Below, piece by piece: positions 26,871-35,936 of a stretch of DNA of 61,772 bases. Position numbers and translations under genes: made by a program. The first letter of the stretch is position 1. The number at the start of each line of letters is the position of its first letter. The notes beneath the pieces were generated by a model that was not told where the DNA came from, ran no database searches, and saw only the letters and a list, made by a program, of their open reading frames with translations. Origin of the DNA: Singulisphaera sp. GP187 (GTDB lineage Bacteria; Planctomycetota; Phycisphaerae; Phycisphaerales; SM1A02); contig CAMAXY010000010.1 of the NCBI GenBank assembly GCA_945862215.1, positions 1 to 61,772 on the forward strand, given 5' to 3'.

Positions 26871-29681
26871 GTGGCAACTAAGACCGTCAAGAAGATCCGA
26901 ATCACGCAGGTCGCCAAAGATCTCGGTATCCCCACAAAGGACATCATCGAGAAATGCATAAGCGAAGGCATTGAAGGTGTAACGTCGCCACAAGCATCGA
27001 TCCCAATTGGATTGGCTGAGACAATCAAGGAATGGTTCGGAGGATCAGGTTCCACGACTGGAGCGGAGATCGCAGCCAGTGTTGATGTTGTTGGAATTCG
27101 TGAGCGTGTCCAGAAGGCTGCACCGAAGAAAAAGAAAGTGGCGGGGGATGCGCCGCCATCTGATGAACCAATATCGGTCACGGAAACTTCTGTTGCCGCG
27201 ACTGCAAGCGCTGTCACTATTGAAGAGCCAATTGCTTCGATTGATATTGCAGCAAAGCAGCCGTCTGTGATGGTTTCATCTGCGGCGGCTTCATCTGTGA
27301 ACGCGAAGGATCAATCGAGCGATGGAATTGATGGAGGAACTTCAGTTGTTGACGCTCCCGTCGCGCCACCAAAGCCGGTTGTTCCTGTTCTGCCGCCCAA
27401 GCCTGTTGTTGTTGTTCCACCGCCGAAACCATTTGTGCCTGCACCGATGAATGTTCCCACGCGTCCAGTTCGGGCGCGTCCGACATCTCAAGTGCTCGAT
27501 CAACCCACGAAAACAAGCCTTTCTGGACCGAAAGTCATTCGAGTCGAAGCTGCCGACAACATCGCCGCGCCTCGCCCTCGAATGGGCGGTCAATTCGGTA
27601 CGAATCGTCCTCCGATGGGTCGTACTGGTGGTCCAAGTATTGGCACTGGCGCAGGCGCTGGCGCAGGTGATCCCGCGAATCGTCGAGGTGCATTGCCTCC
27701 ATCGAAGCGCCGTCCATCGGATGCGGGTCGAACTGGTCGAGCAGATCCAGCACGTGATGGTTCGCGTTCAAACAAAGATATTGAAGAGCGTGCAAGTCGA
27801 ATTGGCCAAGCAGATGGTTTCTTTCGCAAGCACCGAACTTCCACACGGCCTTCGCATTCTCCGCAAGGTCGAGCGGTTGTAGCCAAGCCACAAGGTCCAG
27901 TCCATGTTCCCAATCCAGTTTCGGTGAAGGAACTTTCTGAGCTGACTGGTGTGAAGATGTCGGAGCTCATGAAGAAATCTCTGCTTGCCGGAAATCCAAT
28001 CACAATCAATACAGCGCTTGATGGAGATCAATCGATGGAATTGATGATGGCATTCAATATTGAAATTGAAATCGACGAAGCAAAGACCGCATCGGATGAA
28101 ATCGAAGAACGATTCGCAGCGCGAACCAGAGTGGATGAACGTTCGCGTCCAGCCGTTGTCACGATTCTCGGGCATGTCGATCACGGCAAGACGACTCTTC
28201 TTGATCGAATCCGCAGCACAAATGTTGCAGCAGGCGAAGCGGGTGGAATCACCCAATCTACTCGGGCATTTCAGGTTGAAGTCAAGGCTGGCGATCAGCC
28301 ACGCATGATCACATTTATCGACACGCCAGGTCACGAAGCCTTCACAGCAATGCGTGCGCGCGGTGCGAAAGTGACAGACATCGTCATCTTGGTCATTGAT
28401 GCTGTTGACGGGCTGATGCCACAAACCATCGAGAGCATCAATCACATTAAAGCGGCGAAAGTTTCCGTGATTGTCGCTCTCAACAAGATTGATCGTCCAG
28501 AATTCGACGAGAAGAATCTGCAACGCATTTATGGCGAGCTCGCCAAGAATGATTTGAATCCCGTTCCATGGGGAGGTTCAGTCGAAATCGCTCTTGTCAG
28601 TGGACTCAAGGGCACTGGACTTCCAGAACTTTTAGAAACGATTGCGCTGCAAGCAGACGTGTTGGACTTGAAGGCGGATTGGGGAGGTCACGCTCAAGGA
28701 AGTGTGCTGGAAGCGCGCATGGAAGAAGGCCGTGGCCCCGTCGCACAATTGCTCGTGCAAGAAGGTTGTCTCAAGCGAGGCGATTTCGTAGTGGTCGGAC
28801 GAGCCTTTGGTCGAGTCCGCGACATCGTGAGCGATCGCAATGAGCGCATCACTACCGCGGAACCGACTGCAGCTGTAGCAATTTCTGGCATCGACATGCT
28901 TCCAGATGCTGGCGATAAGTTCTATGTTGTTGAGAGTCTCGCAGCGGCCGAACAGGCTGCGATTGAGCGACGCGCATTCGAGCGAGATCGAGAACTTTCT
29001 GCTCCAAAGGTGACGCTGGACAATATTTTCGAGACGATGGCGAAATCGAAGAAGAAGGAATTGCCATTGATCGTCAAAGGCGATGTGCAAGGATCCGTGG
29101 AGACGCTCAAAGTCGTTCTTGGCCGCATCAAAGCAGAAGATGTCAGCATTTCTATTAAGCATGCAGGCGTCGGCGGAATCAACGAAAGTGATGTCGAACT
29201 CGCTGCAACGACTGGCGCAGTCATCGTGGGCTTCAATGTGACAAGCAACGCAAAGTCGCGGCAACTGGCTGAAGTGCGCAAGATTGATATTCGACTTTAC
29301 GAAGTGATTTATCAGTTGACAGATGACATGGACAAAGCTGTTCGCGGACTCTTGGAACCAGAGATCAAGTTGCAGGTTCTTGGACATGCAGATGTTCGTG
29401 CAGTCTTCAAGATCACGAAGGTCGGCGCAATCGCAGGTTGTTATGTCACCGACGGAGTCATCGAGCGAAATGCCCAGATCCGCGTGACGCGCGATGGAAT
29501 CGTGGTCGAAAAAGATCGCCGTCTCGAGCAACTCAAGCGATTCAAAGAAGATGCGAAAGAAGTTCGCTCTGGAAACGAATGCGGCATGAAGATCAATGGG
29601 TATGACGACATCCGCGAGGGCGACGTGTTGGAGTGCTATCGCACGATCACGGTTCGGCCGCTAGGTGGCGGAAATGCGTGA
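26871..29681 (+). CDS. infB: Translation initiation factor IF-2
   Basis: A 936-residue initiation factor GTPase that starts at GTG 26871 behind GGAG. The IF2N module is at residues 1-55. A long low-complexity Pro/Val/Ala/Gly/Arg linker (about 80-345) and a second IF2N-like segment (VSVKELSELTGVKMSELMKK) follow. The G domain has G1 GHVDHGKT (434-441), DTPGHE and NKID. Domains II-IV close the protein. The switch-I segment reads GGITQSTRAFQV where most IF-2 proteins have GGITQHIGA. The catalytic His in DTPGHE is kept. Confidence 0.96.
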   Translation: MATKTVKKIRITQVAKDLGIPTKDIIEKCISEGIEGVTSPQASIPIGLAETIKEWFGGSGSTTGAEIAASVDVVGIRERVQKAAPKKKKVAGDAPPSDEPISVTETSVAATASAVTIEEPIASIDIAAKQPSVMVSSAAASSVNAKDQSSDGIDGGTSVVDAPVAPPKPVVPVLPPKPVVVVPPPKPFVPAPMNVPTRPVRARPTSQVLDQPTKTSLSGPKVIRVEAADNIAAPRPRMGGQFGTNRPPMGRTGGPSIGTGAGAGAGDPANRRGALPPSKRRPSDAGRTGRADPARDGSRSNKDIEERASRIGQADGFFRKHRTSTRPSHSPQGRAVVAKPQGPVHVPNPVSVKELSELTGVKMSELMKKSLLAGNPITINTALDGDQSMELMMAFNIEIEIDEAKTASDEIEERFAARTRVDERSRPAVVTILGHVDHGKTTLLDRIRSTNVAAGEAGGITQSTRAFQVEVKAGDQPRMITFIDTPGHEAFTAMRARGAKVTDIVILVIDAVDGLMPQTIESINHIKAAKVSVIVALNKIDRPEFDEKNLQRIYGELAKNDLNPVPWGGSVEIALVSGLKGTGLPELLETIALQADVLDLKADWGGHAQGSVLEARMEEGRGPVAQLLVQEGCLKRGDFVVVGRAFGRVRDIVSDRNERITTAEPTAAVAISGIDMLPDAGDKFYVVESLAAAEQAAIERRAFERDRELSAPKVTLDNIFETMAKSKKKELPLIVKGDVQGSVETLKVVLGRIKAEDVSISIKHAGVGGINESDVELAATTGAVIVGFNVTSNAKSRQLAEVRKIDIRLYEVIYQLTDDMDKAVRGLLEPEIKLQVLGHADVRAVFKITKVGAIAGCYVTDGVIERNAQIRVTRDGIVVEKDRRLEQLKRFKEDAKEVRSGNECGMKINGYDDIREGDVLECYRTITVRPLGGGNA

Positions 29682-30063
29682 GCGTCGAGGAAAAGGACCG
29701 AAACTTCCATCGGGAGTTTCGTTCAGTTCGGATGGAACTGCGCGGCATGAAGCGCCAAGTTCGCGTCCAGCTCAGGTCGCAAGCGTTTTGCAGCGCGCGC
29801 TCCAAGATCGAATCGTACGAGGACTCTCCGACCCTCGCTTGCAGGGAATGGTTTCCATTCAAGAAGTTCGTCTCAGTCCAGATTTATTGGCAGCTCGGAT
29901 CAAGGTCTCGGTCCTTCCCGCAGATCGAGGTCCGCTCTCGCTCGCTGCTTTGCGAAGTGCGATCGGTTTTTTTAGATCTTCGCTGCGCGAAACCACCAGT
30001 CTGCGGCGCGTGCCGCAATTGATATTCGAATTGATTCCACCAACTGAAGAGGCTCTCCCATGA
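29674..30063 (+). CDS. rbfA: Ribosome-binding factor A
   Basis: About 129 residues from ATG 29674, behind AGGTGG; a GTG at 29665 is an alternative. The KH-like core is recognisable in RPAQVASVLQRALQDRIVRG, in LSDPRLQGMVSIQEVRLSPDL and in the C-terminal VPQLIFELIPP. It matures the 30S subunit 16S rRNA. It overlaps the infB stop by 8 bases, and its own stop overlaps the next start (ATGA), so three genes are translationally linked. Confidence 0.9.
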   Translation: MRERRGKGPKLPSGVSFSSDGTARHEAPSSRPAQVASVLQRALQDRIVRGLSDPRLQGMVSIQEVRLSPDLLAARIKVSVLPADRGPLSLAALRSAIGFFRSSLRETTSLRRVPQLIFELIPPTEEALP

Positions 30064-30881
30064 CAGAGAAGAAACCGGCGTTCAACATCAATCGTCTGAA
30101 TTCATTGATTAAGAAGTACAGCGCTCGTGCGCGTACCGAAGAACCAAATGTCGCAGATTTGACGGCTTTACTGATTCATTCATCTCTCTTGTATGACGCA
30201 ACCACCGAGATGGCCGATACGGCGATGCAGCGCGTGCGAAGTCGCAATGTTGACTTCAACGAGTTTCGAGTCAACTTGGTTGAAGAGATGGTGACGACGA
30301 TTGGGCTGAAATATCCAGATGGCTTCGGGCGTATGCGCAGATTGCGGATGACATTGTTTGACCTCTTCCGTCGACATCACCGAGTCAGTTTGGAACAACT
30401 TGTCGGTAAGCCAAAAAAAGACGTTCGGATTTATCTTGAGAATCTTGAGGGAATGCGAACCTATGCAGTTTCCCGCATGATGTTGCTTGGATTCGATGTC
30501 GCCCTCGTGCCGATCGACCAGACAACAGTTGATATGTTGGTGCATTATGAAGTGCTTCCAGAAGATATGAAGCCCAGTTCGCTGACAGAACTTTTTGCAA
30601 AGAAATTTAAGAGCGATCGTGCACGGCAGATGCATTTCGCACTCGTTGCCGCAGCGGATGCGTTTCATACTTCAGGTCGTGCTGAAGAGGCTCGCATCAA
30701 ACGCGAAGCAACGAAGAAGCCACGCGGTGCAGCGGCAACATCCGCCGAACATGCCAAAACGCATCCCAAGCCCGTGGCAAAGCCGAGTGCAAAGACCAGT
30801 ACTAAGACCAGTGCTAAAACCATTACAAAGCCGAAGGTAAAAGCAAAGCCAAAGGCGAAAGCCACGGCTCGATCCCGTTAA
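30060..30881 (+). CDS. Degenerate endonuclease III-like HhH protein with Lys/Ala-rich histone-like tail
   Basis: A 273-residue protein. Residues ~30-200 are helical. The segment LENLEGMRTYAVSRMMLLGF followed by VPIDQTTVDMLV (125-160) lines up with the helix-hairpin-helix and V-D-T-H region of endonuclease III. The catalytic Lys position is occupied by Tyr (MRTY), the Asp is retained (D153), and the C-terminal [4Fe-4S] cysteines are absent. Residues ~218-273 form a basic KP/AK/TK-repeat tail like histone H1 or bacterial Hc1-type proteins. It sits between rbfA and yebC, coupled to rbfA by ATGA. It may be a non-catalytic nucleic-acid-binding protein; this is inference. Confidence 0.65.
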   Translation: MTEKKPAFNINRLNSLIKKYSARARTEEPNVADLTALLIHSSLLYDATTEMADTAMQRVRSRNVDFNEFRVNLVEEMVTTIGLKYPDGFGRMRRLRMTLFDLFRRHHRVSLEQLVGKPKKDVRIYLENLEGMRTYAVSRMMLLGFDVALVPIDQTTVDMLVHYEVLPEDMKPSSLTELFAKKFKSDRARQMHFALVAAADAFHTSGRAEEARIKREATKKPRGAAATSAEHAKTHPKPVAKPSAKTSTKTSAKTITKPKVKAKPKAKATARSR

Positions 30882-30894
30882 ATTTATTTTTATC

Positions 30895-30951
30895 AATAGG
30901 CGCAAAAAATAGGCCACAAAATAGGCACCCAAAATAGGCGCAAAAAATAGG
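30895..30951 (+). repeat. Five AATAGG iterons with 12-13 bp period before yebC
   Basis: AATAGG begins at 30895, 30908, 30920, 30933 and 30946, each followed by an A-rich spacer (CGCAAAA-like). The run fills nearly the whole gap between the preceding gene and yebC and ends 10 bases before the yebC ATG. The last copy may serve as a weak ribosome-binding site. Confidence 0.85.
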
Positions 30952-30961
30952 TACAAAGCTC

Positions 30962-31687
30962 ATGGCTGGTCATAGCGCATGGAAAAATATGAAACACCGC
31001 AAAGCTGCGGTGGACAAGAAGCGCGGGAAGATGTGGTCCAAAGCATCTCGTGCGATCATCGTTGCTGCGAGACTTGGCGGGGGAGATGTCCGATTCAATT
31101 CTTCGCTGCGCATGGCTATTGATGAAGCCAAGAGCGTCAACATGCCTCGCGAGACAATCGAAAAGGCAGTCAAGAAGGGGTCGGGTGAAATTGATGGTGA
31201 GAATTTTCAGGCGATTCGATATGAGGGATATGGCGCAGGAGGGGTTGCCATCATCGCTGAATGTTTGACATCCAATGTCAATCGCACTGCTCCTGACATC
31301 CGAATGATCTTTGACAAGAACGGCGGAAATCTTGGTGTTCTTGGTTCGGTTTCTTACAACCTACATCATGCAGGAGTGTTGGTCATCGAGCGCACACGCA
31401 TCGAAGAAGATCGTTTAATGGAGATCGTTCTGGAGGCTGGAGCGGACGATGTTTCTGCCGAAGAAGAAATGTGGCAAATCACGTGTGCGCCTGCTGCTCT
31501 TGCGGCCATTCGTGACGCTCTCGAAGCTGCACAAATGCCAGCTGCGGAAGCGCAGATTATGTGGATACCCTCCACAACAGTCGAAGTTGAAGGCGAACAC
31601 TCGGCGCAGATTGTTCGTTTGATCGATGCCCTTGAAGAGCACGATGATGTGCAGAAAGTTTTTTCAAATGCAATTTTTATCGATTAA
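30962..31687 (+). CDS. yebC: YebC/PmpR-family protein
   Basis: A 241-residue member of the TACO1/YebC family. The N-terminus MAGHSAWKNMKHRKAAVDKK is the family signature. RETIEKAVKKGSGE and YEGYGAGGVAIIAECLTSN follow, and then the conserved C-terminal domains. Family members act as transcriptional regulators (PmpR) or help ribosomes translate difficult sequences such as proline stretches. Its location after infB and rbfA fits a translation role. Confidence 0.94.
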   Translation: MAGHSAWKNMKHRKAAVDKKRGKMWSKASRAIIVAARLGGGDVRFNSSLRMAIDEAKSVNMPRETIEKAVKKGSGEIDGENFQAIRYEGYGAGGVAIIAECLTSNVNRTAPDIRMIFDKNGGNLGVLGSVSYNLHHAGVLVIERTRIEEDRLMEIVLEAGADDVSAEEEMWQITCAPAALAAIRDALEAAQMPAAEAQIMWIPSTTVEVEGEHSAQIVRLIDALEEHDDVQKVFSNAIFID

Positions 31688-32252
31688 GAATGCAGTGATG
31701 ATGTGCGCCGTAATCTTGCTTGCAGCAGGATGCAATACCGTCTCGCGTGATTATCCCGGCGCCAGTCACGATGAACTTTGGCAAGCTGCGCTTGGTGCCG
31801 CTCGGAATCCAAAGTATTCCAACTGGTTCGTCACGGAAAACGGTGTGTTTGTCGATGCGAACGCAAATCGCATAGAAATTTACCGCGAACTAAAGCGAGA
31901 TTATGCCGAGCCAGGGGAAGCACTTCGACGCCAAAATGAAACGTGGACTTTTTCTGTTCTTGTCGACGCAGATGATCGAGTACCGAAAATTGTTCTGAAT
32001 TCACGGGCGGCAATTCGTCCTCCAAATTTCTTGACCGAAGCGGATCATTTCTTTGGCGAGATCGATTCACGACTTGCGCAGTTGCCGATGGACTCGAGCA
32101 AGCCGGCTTCAGCGATAACCACGATGCAAGTTGCCGATCCAAATGGATTGGAAGCGCCGTCTGCCCTCGACACTTCAACTCAGACGATCCCTGGTCCTGC
32201 GCCAGCAGTTGCAAATCCTTCCGGAGTGCAGCCGCCGTTGACTGGTCCTTGA
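31668..32252 (+). CDS. Putative lipoprotein
   Basis: About 194 residues from ATG 31668, overlapping the last 20 bases of yebC in another frame. A signal peptide ends in the lipobox LLAAGC, with acylation expected on that Cys. The mature part begins TVSRDYPGASHDELWQAALGA and has a compact domain to about residue 140, then a Pro/Ala-rich tail. It could be an outer- or inner-membrane lipoprotein. I recognise no family. Confidence 0.7.
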   Translation: MQFLSIKNAVMMCAVILLAAGCNTVSRDYPGASHDELWQAALGAARNPKYSNWFVTENGVFVDANANRIEIYRELKRDYAEPGEALRRQNETWTFSVLVDADDRVPKIVLNSRAAIRPPNFLTEADHFFGEIDSRLAQLPMDSSKPASAITTMQVADPNGLEAPSALDTSTQTIPGPAPAVANPSGVQPPLTGP

Positions 32253-32275
32253 GCTGTCTTTCCACGGCTGTATTT

Positions 32276-33028
32276 TTACGGCGAGGGCGGTGATTGTTCC
32301 ATCAAACCTGCCCGCTTGAGCGCGCTGATGGAAACCATGCGAATGGCGAATAGCGCGACGAGGAGGCAGCCGACGCCGACGGCAATCCATCCCCATCCTT
32401 GCTTTGCGAGAAGCTCTTGCAAGTCATGCGCTCCCGTTGCTGCGGCAGTCGCAGCAGTTCCACATATAAAAAATGTTCGCGGAAGCATTCCGATCCCGGT
32501 TCCTGCGAGAAGCGGAAGTGCTCTTACGCCTGCTGCGCCCATGGCTAGATTGGCGATCGCAAATGGTGAATTGGGAGGAAGGCGAAGGAGCAGGATGAGG
32601 AAAAAAGTTCGGTGTTGATTTGATTCAACGAGCGCTGTGCGGATAACTCGGCCGCGTGGATTGCGGTCGATCAATCCAATGATGGAAGCGCCGCTGATGA
32701 TGCGTGCAAAGAAAAAACCAATGGTCGCGCCGCCGAGTAGGCCGCACATGACGGCAATGGTTCCATACTCAGCGCCGAAGACCCAGCCTCCGAGAATTGC
32801 TTGTGCATAGGGCGGGAGAAGTCCAAATCCAGTGGTGATTGCGAATATCCCAACGAAAATAAAGAACTTCCCATTTGGTTGGCTTCGCAGCCAATCTCCA
32901 ACAGGTCCAATTTCAGTGAGAAGGAGTATCCCCAGAAATGCGGGCACCAACATCCACAAAATCCCAAGTGCGATCACCAGATTTCGCCGGAACTTTGAGG
33001 CCGTATGGTTTTGTGATTCCAAGTTCAT
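32276..33028 (-). CDS. TVP38/TMEM64 (VTT-domain) membrane protein
   Basis: About 250 residues from ATG 33028; a TTG at 33061 is possible but less likely. Several membrane helices surround the SNARE-associated/VTT core with GLLPPYAQAILGGWVFG, LGGATIGFFFAR and LRLPPNSPFAIANLAMGA, the typical DedA-superfamily pattern. Relatives act in lipid scrambling or undecaprenyl-phosphate recycling; the role here is unknown. It follows the TauE-like permease on the same strand. Confidence 0.85.
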   Translation of the reverse strand: MNLESQNHTASKFRRNLVIALGILWMLVPAFLGILLLTEIGPVGDWLRSQPNGKFFIFVGIFAITTGFGLLPPYAQAILGGWVFGAEYGTIAVMCGLLGGATIGFFFARIISGASIIGLIDRNPRGRVIRTALVESNQHRTFFLILLLRLPPNSPFAIANLAMGAAGVRALPLLAGTGIGMLPRTFFICGTAATAAATGAHDLQELLAKQGWGWIAVGVGCLLVALFAIRMVSISALKRAGLMEQSPPSP

Positions 33029-33061
33029 TTGTTGCTTGAGCCTATCACTTGAATGCGCCAA

Positions 33062-33880
33062 TCACTTGAACGTGACGATCCCCGACATGCGAATCGCAAG
33101 AATTGCGCAGAGCAATCCGAATGCGAAAGAAAGCTTGCGCATCGGAAGTTTGTGAACGAGCGACGCGCCAATGTTTGCGCCAACAAATGCGCCAGGAGCG
33201 AGTGCTGCCGCAAGCCAGAGTGCCGAACTGAGAGTGACGGGATCGCCTGCTGGTGTCTTGACAGATGAGAGCGTGGAATATTTCAAGATCACTGCAACGA
33301 TGACCGTTGGCAAAACTAAAAATGCGCTTGTTGCGATCGTTGTGCGAATGTCGAAGTGATTGACGACACGCATCAACGGCATCGCAATCACGCCACCGCC
33401 AATTCCAAGCAATCCAGAAAGCGTTCCCATCACCGATCCGATGATGGATGCTGGTCCCCACCCAAGTCGTTCGGCAAGCACGGGAGAGTTAGAATTTGCA
33501 GAATTATTTTGCAGTCGGCGAGTGATTTCAGAAATGGCTACACAGATTAAGAACGCCGCAAAAATCCATTCGAGCCATTGTGTGCTGGGAAGATAAATGC
33601 CGATGGCAATGCCTACGCCAACAGTTGCAATCGAAAATGGAATTGTGCGAACTGCGAATTCCCAGCGAATTGCCTGTGCACGAATGTGTTGCGGAATGCT
33701 GCCCGCGCTGACGAGCAGTGCCGCAACAAGGCTTGCCGCTTGATAGAGATGCGGATTACTTCCTTGCGCCATCGTCAGCAGGGGGATGATCACAACTCCG
33801 CCGCCAATTCCAAAGAGCCCTCCAAGGAAACCGCCAACGGTACCGATCAGAATTGAGAGTGTGAGAGTTGGGAAATCCAA
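33062..33880 (-). CDS. TauE/SafE-family permease
   Basis: About 272 residues. The family duplication is clear: GFLGGLFGIGGGVVIIPLL near the N-terminus and GTLSGLLGIGGGVIAMPLM in the second half, within about eight hydrophobic helices. It likely exports small organic sulfonates or sulfite, or a related anion. The start is uncertain. I chose TTG 33880 because it begins directly before the first helix; in-frame ATGs further up (for example 33976) would overlap the divergent ComM gene. Confidence 0.82.
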   Translation of the reverse strand: MDFPTLTLSILIGTVGGFLGGLFGIGGGVVIIPLLTMAQGSNPHLYQAASLVAALLVSAGSIPQHIRAQAIRWEFAVRTIPFSIATVGVGIAIGIYLPSTQWLEWIFAAFLICVAISEITRRLQNNSANSNSPVLAERLGWGPASIIGSVMGTLSGLLGIGGGVIAMPLMRVVNHFDIRTTIATSAFLVLPTVIVAVILKYSTLSSVKTPAGDPVTLSSALWLAAALAPGAFVGANIGASLVHKLPMRKLSFAFGLLCAILAIRMSGIVTFK

Positions 33881-33958
33881 GTGGCGCTCGCAAGGTTGAA
33901 GATAGAGAAAAAGGGGCAGATTTGTCGGACGTCGTCGGCAAGCAACTAGGTTCTCGCT

Positions 33959-35518
33959 GTGCACGCACTTGTTCATGCTTTTATGTTGCGGGGAATCGAC
34001 GCACTTCCGTGCGAAGTGGAAGTTCATCTTTCGCCCCATGGATTGCCGCAGATTTGCGTGGTCGGCTTGCCAGATGCGGCGATTCGTGAATCCGTCGAAC
34101 GCGTTCGGCGGGCGATCGAAGTCTCTGGATTTGAAGTCCCTCGTCATCATGTGTTGGTCAATCTTGCGCCTGCTGGTACGCGTAAGGAGGGACCCGTCTA
34201 TGACTTGCCAATTGCAATGGGTTTGCTATTCGCTGCTGGAACTGCGGAGCCAAAGCGAGCAGATGCGCCATCACCTGCGGATTGGTTGATCGCTGGCGAA
34301 CTCGCACTCGATGGTCGATTGCGTCCGATTCGTGGATCTGTCAGCGCTGCATTGATGGCGCGTGATCACAATCGTGGAGTCATCGTGCCGACAGAAAATG
34401 CGATCGAAGCATCGCTCGTTCCTGGCGTGAAAGTGATCGGCGCATCGACGCTCTGCGAAGTCGTCGCATTTTTTCGGGGCGAGGGTGCTCCATCTGCGCC
34501 GGCTTTGCTCGCAGATAAATCGTTCGATGCAAATTTGCCAGACGAACACGAACTTCCAGCGCCTGGACTCGCGCCTGTGAACTTTCGAGATATCAAAGGG
34601 CAAGTGCTTGCGAAGCGTGCGATGTTGATCGCTGCAGCGGGGGGGCATAATGCGCTGCTGCTTGGGCCGGCTGGATGTGGAAAGACCATGTTGGCGCGCG
34701 CACTCGCTGGGATTCTGCCGCCTCTCTTGGCGGAGGAAGCGCTGGAAGTCATGCGAATCGGTTCGTGCGTTGGCATGTGCGAATTTCGAAAGACTCCGCG
34801 CGGCACACTCGACATTGCACGACCTGTGCGTGCGCCGCATCATGGTGCAAGCGCAGTTGCGATTGTGGGTGGAGGTCCGATGGGGCGGCCTGGAGAAATC
34901 ACGCTTGCTCATCACGGCGTCTTGTTTCTCGATGAATTGCCTGAGTTTCGCAGAGATGTGCTGGAAGCTTTGCGAGAACCGCTCGAAGGCGGTGAAGTGG
35001 CGATCGCACGCGCGAGTGGGTCAGTGCGCTGGCCAGCAGTCACGATGTTGGTGGCGGCGATGAATCCAACTGCGCGCGGAGATCGAGTCGCAGGGGCAGG
35101 AGGTGCGAGGATGATGTCAGAATATCTCGGGCGTGTTTCTGGACCAGTGCTGGATCGCATCGATCTTCATGTCGAAGTGCGCAGAGTGAGTGCGCGAGAT
35201 CTTGCGCGAGTGAAGCCTGGTGTCGACAGCGAGACTCTGCGCGATCAAGTCATCGAAGCACGTCGCCGCGCGGCGAATCGGCAAGGGAATATTCCAAATG
35301 CGCGGCTCGGTGTCGATGTTCTTGATCGACATTGTCGCCTTGATGCAGCGGCGACTGATTTGTTGACTCGAGGATTGGATGAACTCGCGCTCAGTGCGCG
35401 GGCCTATGACAAGATTCGCAGAGTTGCGAGGACAATCGCAGACCTTGCTGGCGAAGTTGAAGTCAATGCAGTGTTCTTGGCCGAAGCGCTGCAATATCGC
35501 ACGCTTGGAAGTCAATGA
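33959..35518 (+). CDS. comM: YifB/ComM family Mg-chelatase-like AAA+ helicase
   Basis: A 519-residue protein. An N-terminal S5-like domain has VVGLPDAAIRESVERVRRAI and PAGTRKEGPVYDLPIAMG. The AAA+ core has Walker A GPAGCGKT and Walker B VLFLDELPEF, and a C-terminal lid follows. ComM is a hexameric helicase that promotes branch migration during natural transformation. The start is GTG 33959. It is the last ordinary gene before the repeat-rich accessory region. Confidence 0.93.
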   Translation: MHALVHAFMLRGIDALPCEVEVHLSPHGLPQICVVGLPDAAIRESVERVRRAIEVSGFEVPRHHVLVNLAPAGTRKEGPVYDLPIAMGLLFAAGTAEPKRADAPSPADWLIAGELALDGRLRPIRGSVSAALMARDHNRGVIVPTENAIEASLVPGVKVIGASTLCEVVAFFRGEGAPSAPALLADKSFDANLPDEHELPAPGLAPVNFRDIKGQVLAKRAMLIAAAGGHNALLLGPAGCGKTMLARALAGILPPLLAEEALEVMRIGSCVGMCEFRKTPRGTLDIARPVRAPHHGASAVAIVGGGPMGRPGEITLAHHGVLFLDELPEFRRDVLEALREPLEGGEVAIARASGSVRWPAVTMLVAAMNPTARGDRVAGAGGARMMSEYLGRVSGPVLDRIDLHVEVRRVSARDLARVKPGVDSETLRDQVIEARRRAANRQGNIPNARLGVDVLDRHCRLDAAATDLLTRGLDELALSARAYDKIRRVARTIADLAGEVEVNAVFLAEALQYRTLGSQ

Positions 35519-35545
35519 ATTGTTGGCGCAGGGTTTTTAGGCGCT

Positions 35546-35767
35546 TCACGAATTTGTGTTGGTAAGTGACTTTTTGGGGTACATATCAAGTCCGCCCACG
35601 TGAAACATGATTGCGTTGCGGAAGTGTTGACGATTGCGATAGCCGCAGACCTGCGACTTGATCTTCTGGATCTTCGCATTCATCGATTCGCCCAAGACAT
35701 TGGTTGCCTTCAACACGATTGCGTTGATGATTCCGTCCTTCAGGTTTTTGCACCATCTGCGCCGCAA
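35546..35767 (-). pseudogene. C-terminal remnant of an ISL3-type transposase
   Basis: Only about 73 residues are left. They include NAKIQKIKSQVCGYRNRQHF and FHVGGLDMYP, the characteristic C-terminus of ISL3-family (IS204/IS1001/IS1165) transposases. Upstream sequence that should encode the DDE core is missing. A strong inverted repeat (35825-35886) lies just beyond the truncated end and may belong to the same element. Confidence 0.75.
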
Positions 35768-35824
35768 GGGCTGAGCGGGCTGAGTTTTCTGAGTTGATCA
35801 TCGGCGCAAGCTTGCAATTCGTCA

Positions 35825-35886
35825 CCCCCCGGTTTACGGGCAAATCGGGCTGGAAATCGAGCGTTTTTTGCCCGTAGACAGGGGGG
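35825..35886. repeat. Long inverted repeat with ACGGGCAAA arms
   Basis: Left arm 35825-35844 (CCCCCCGGTTTACGGGCAAA) and right arm 35867-35886 are complementary with two mismatches around a 22-nt loop. A third half-copy (TGCCCGTAAA) lies at 35909-35918. It may be abutting terminal repeats of a lost element or a regulatory hairpin. There is no flanking gene within 300 bases on the right. Confidence 0.75.
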
Positions 35887-35936
35887 TCGCGTAAGGTGCG
35901 GCGATATCTGCCCGTAAATCTGCGGTAGAGTCAAAC

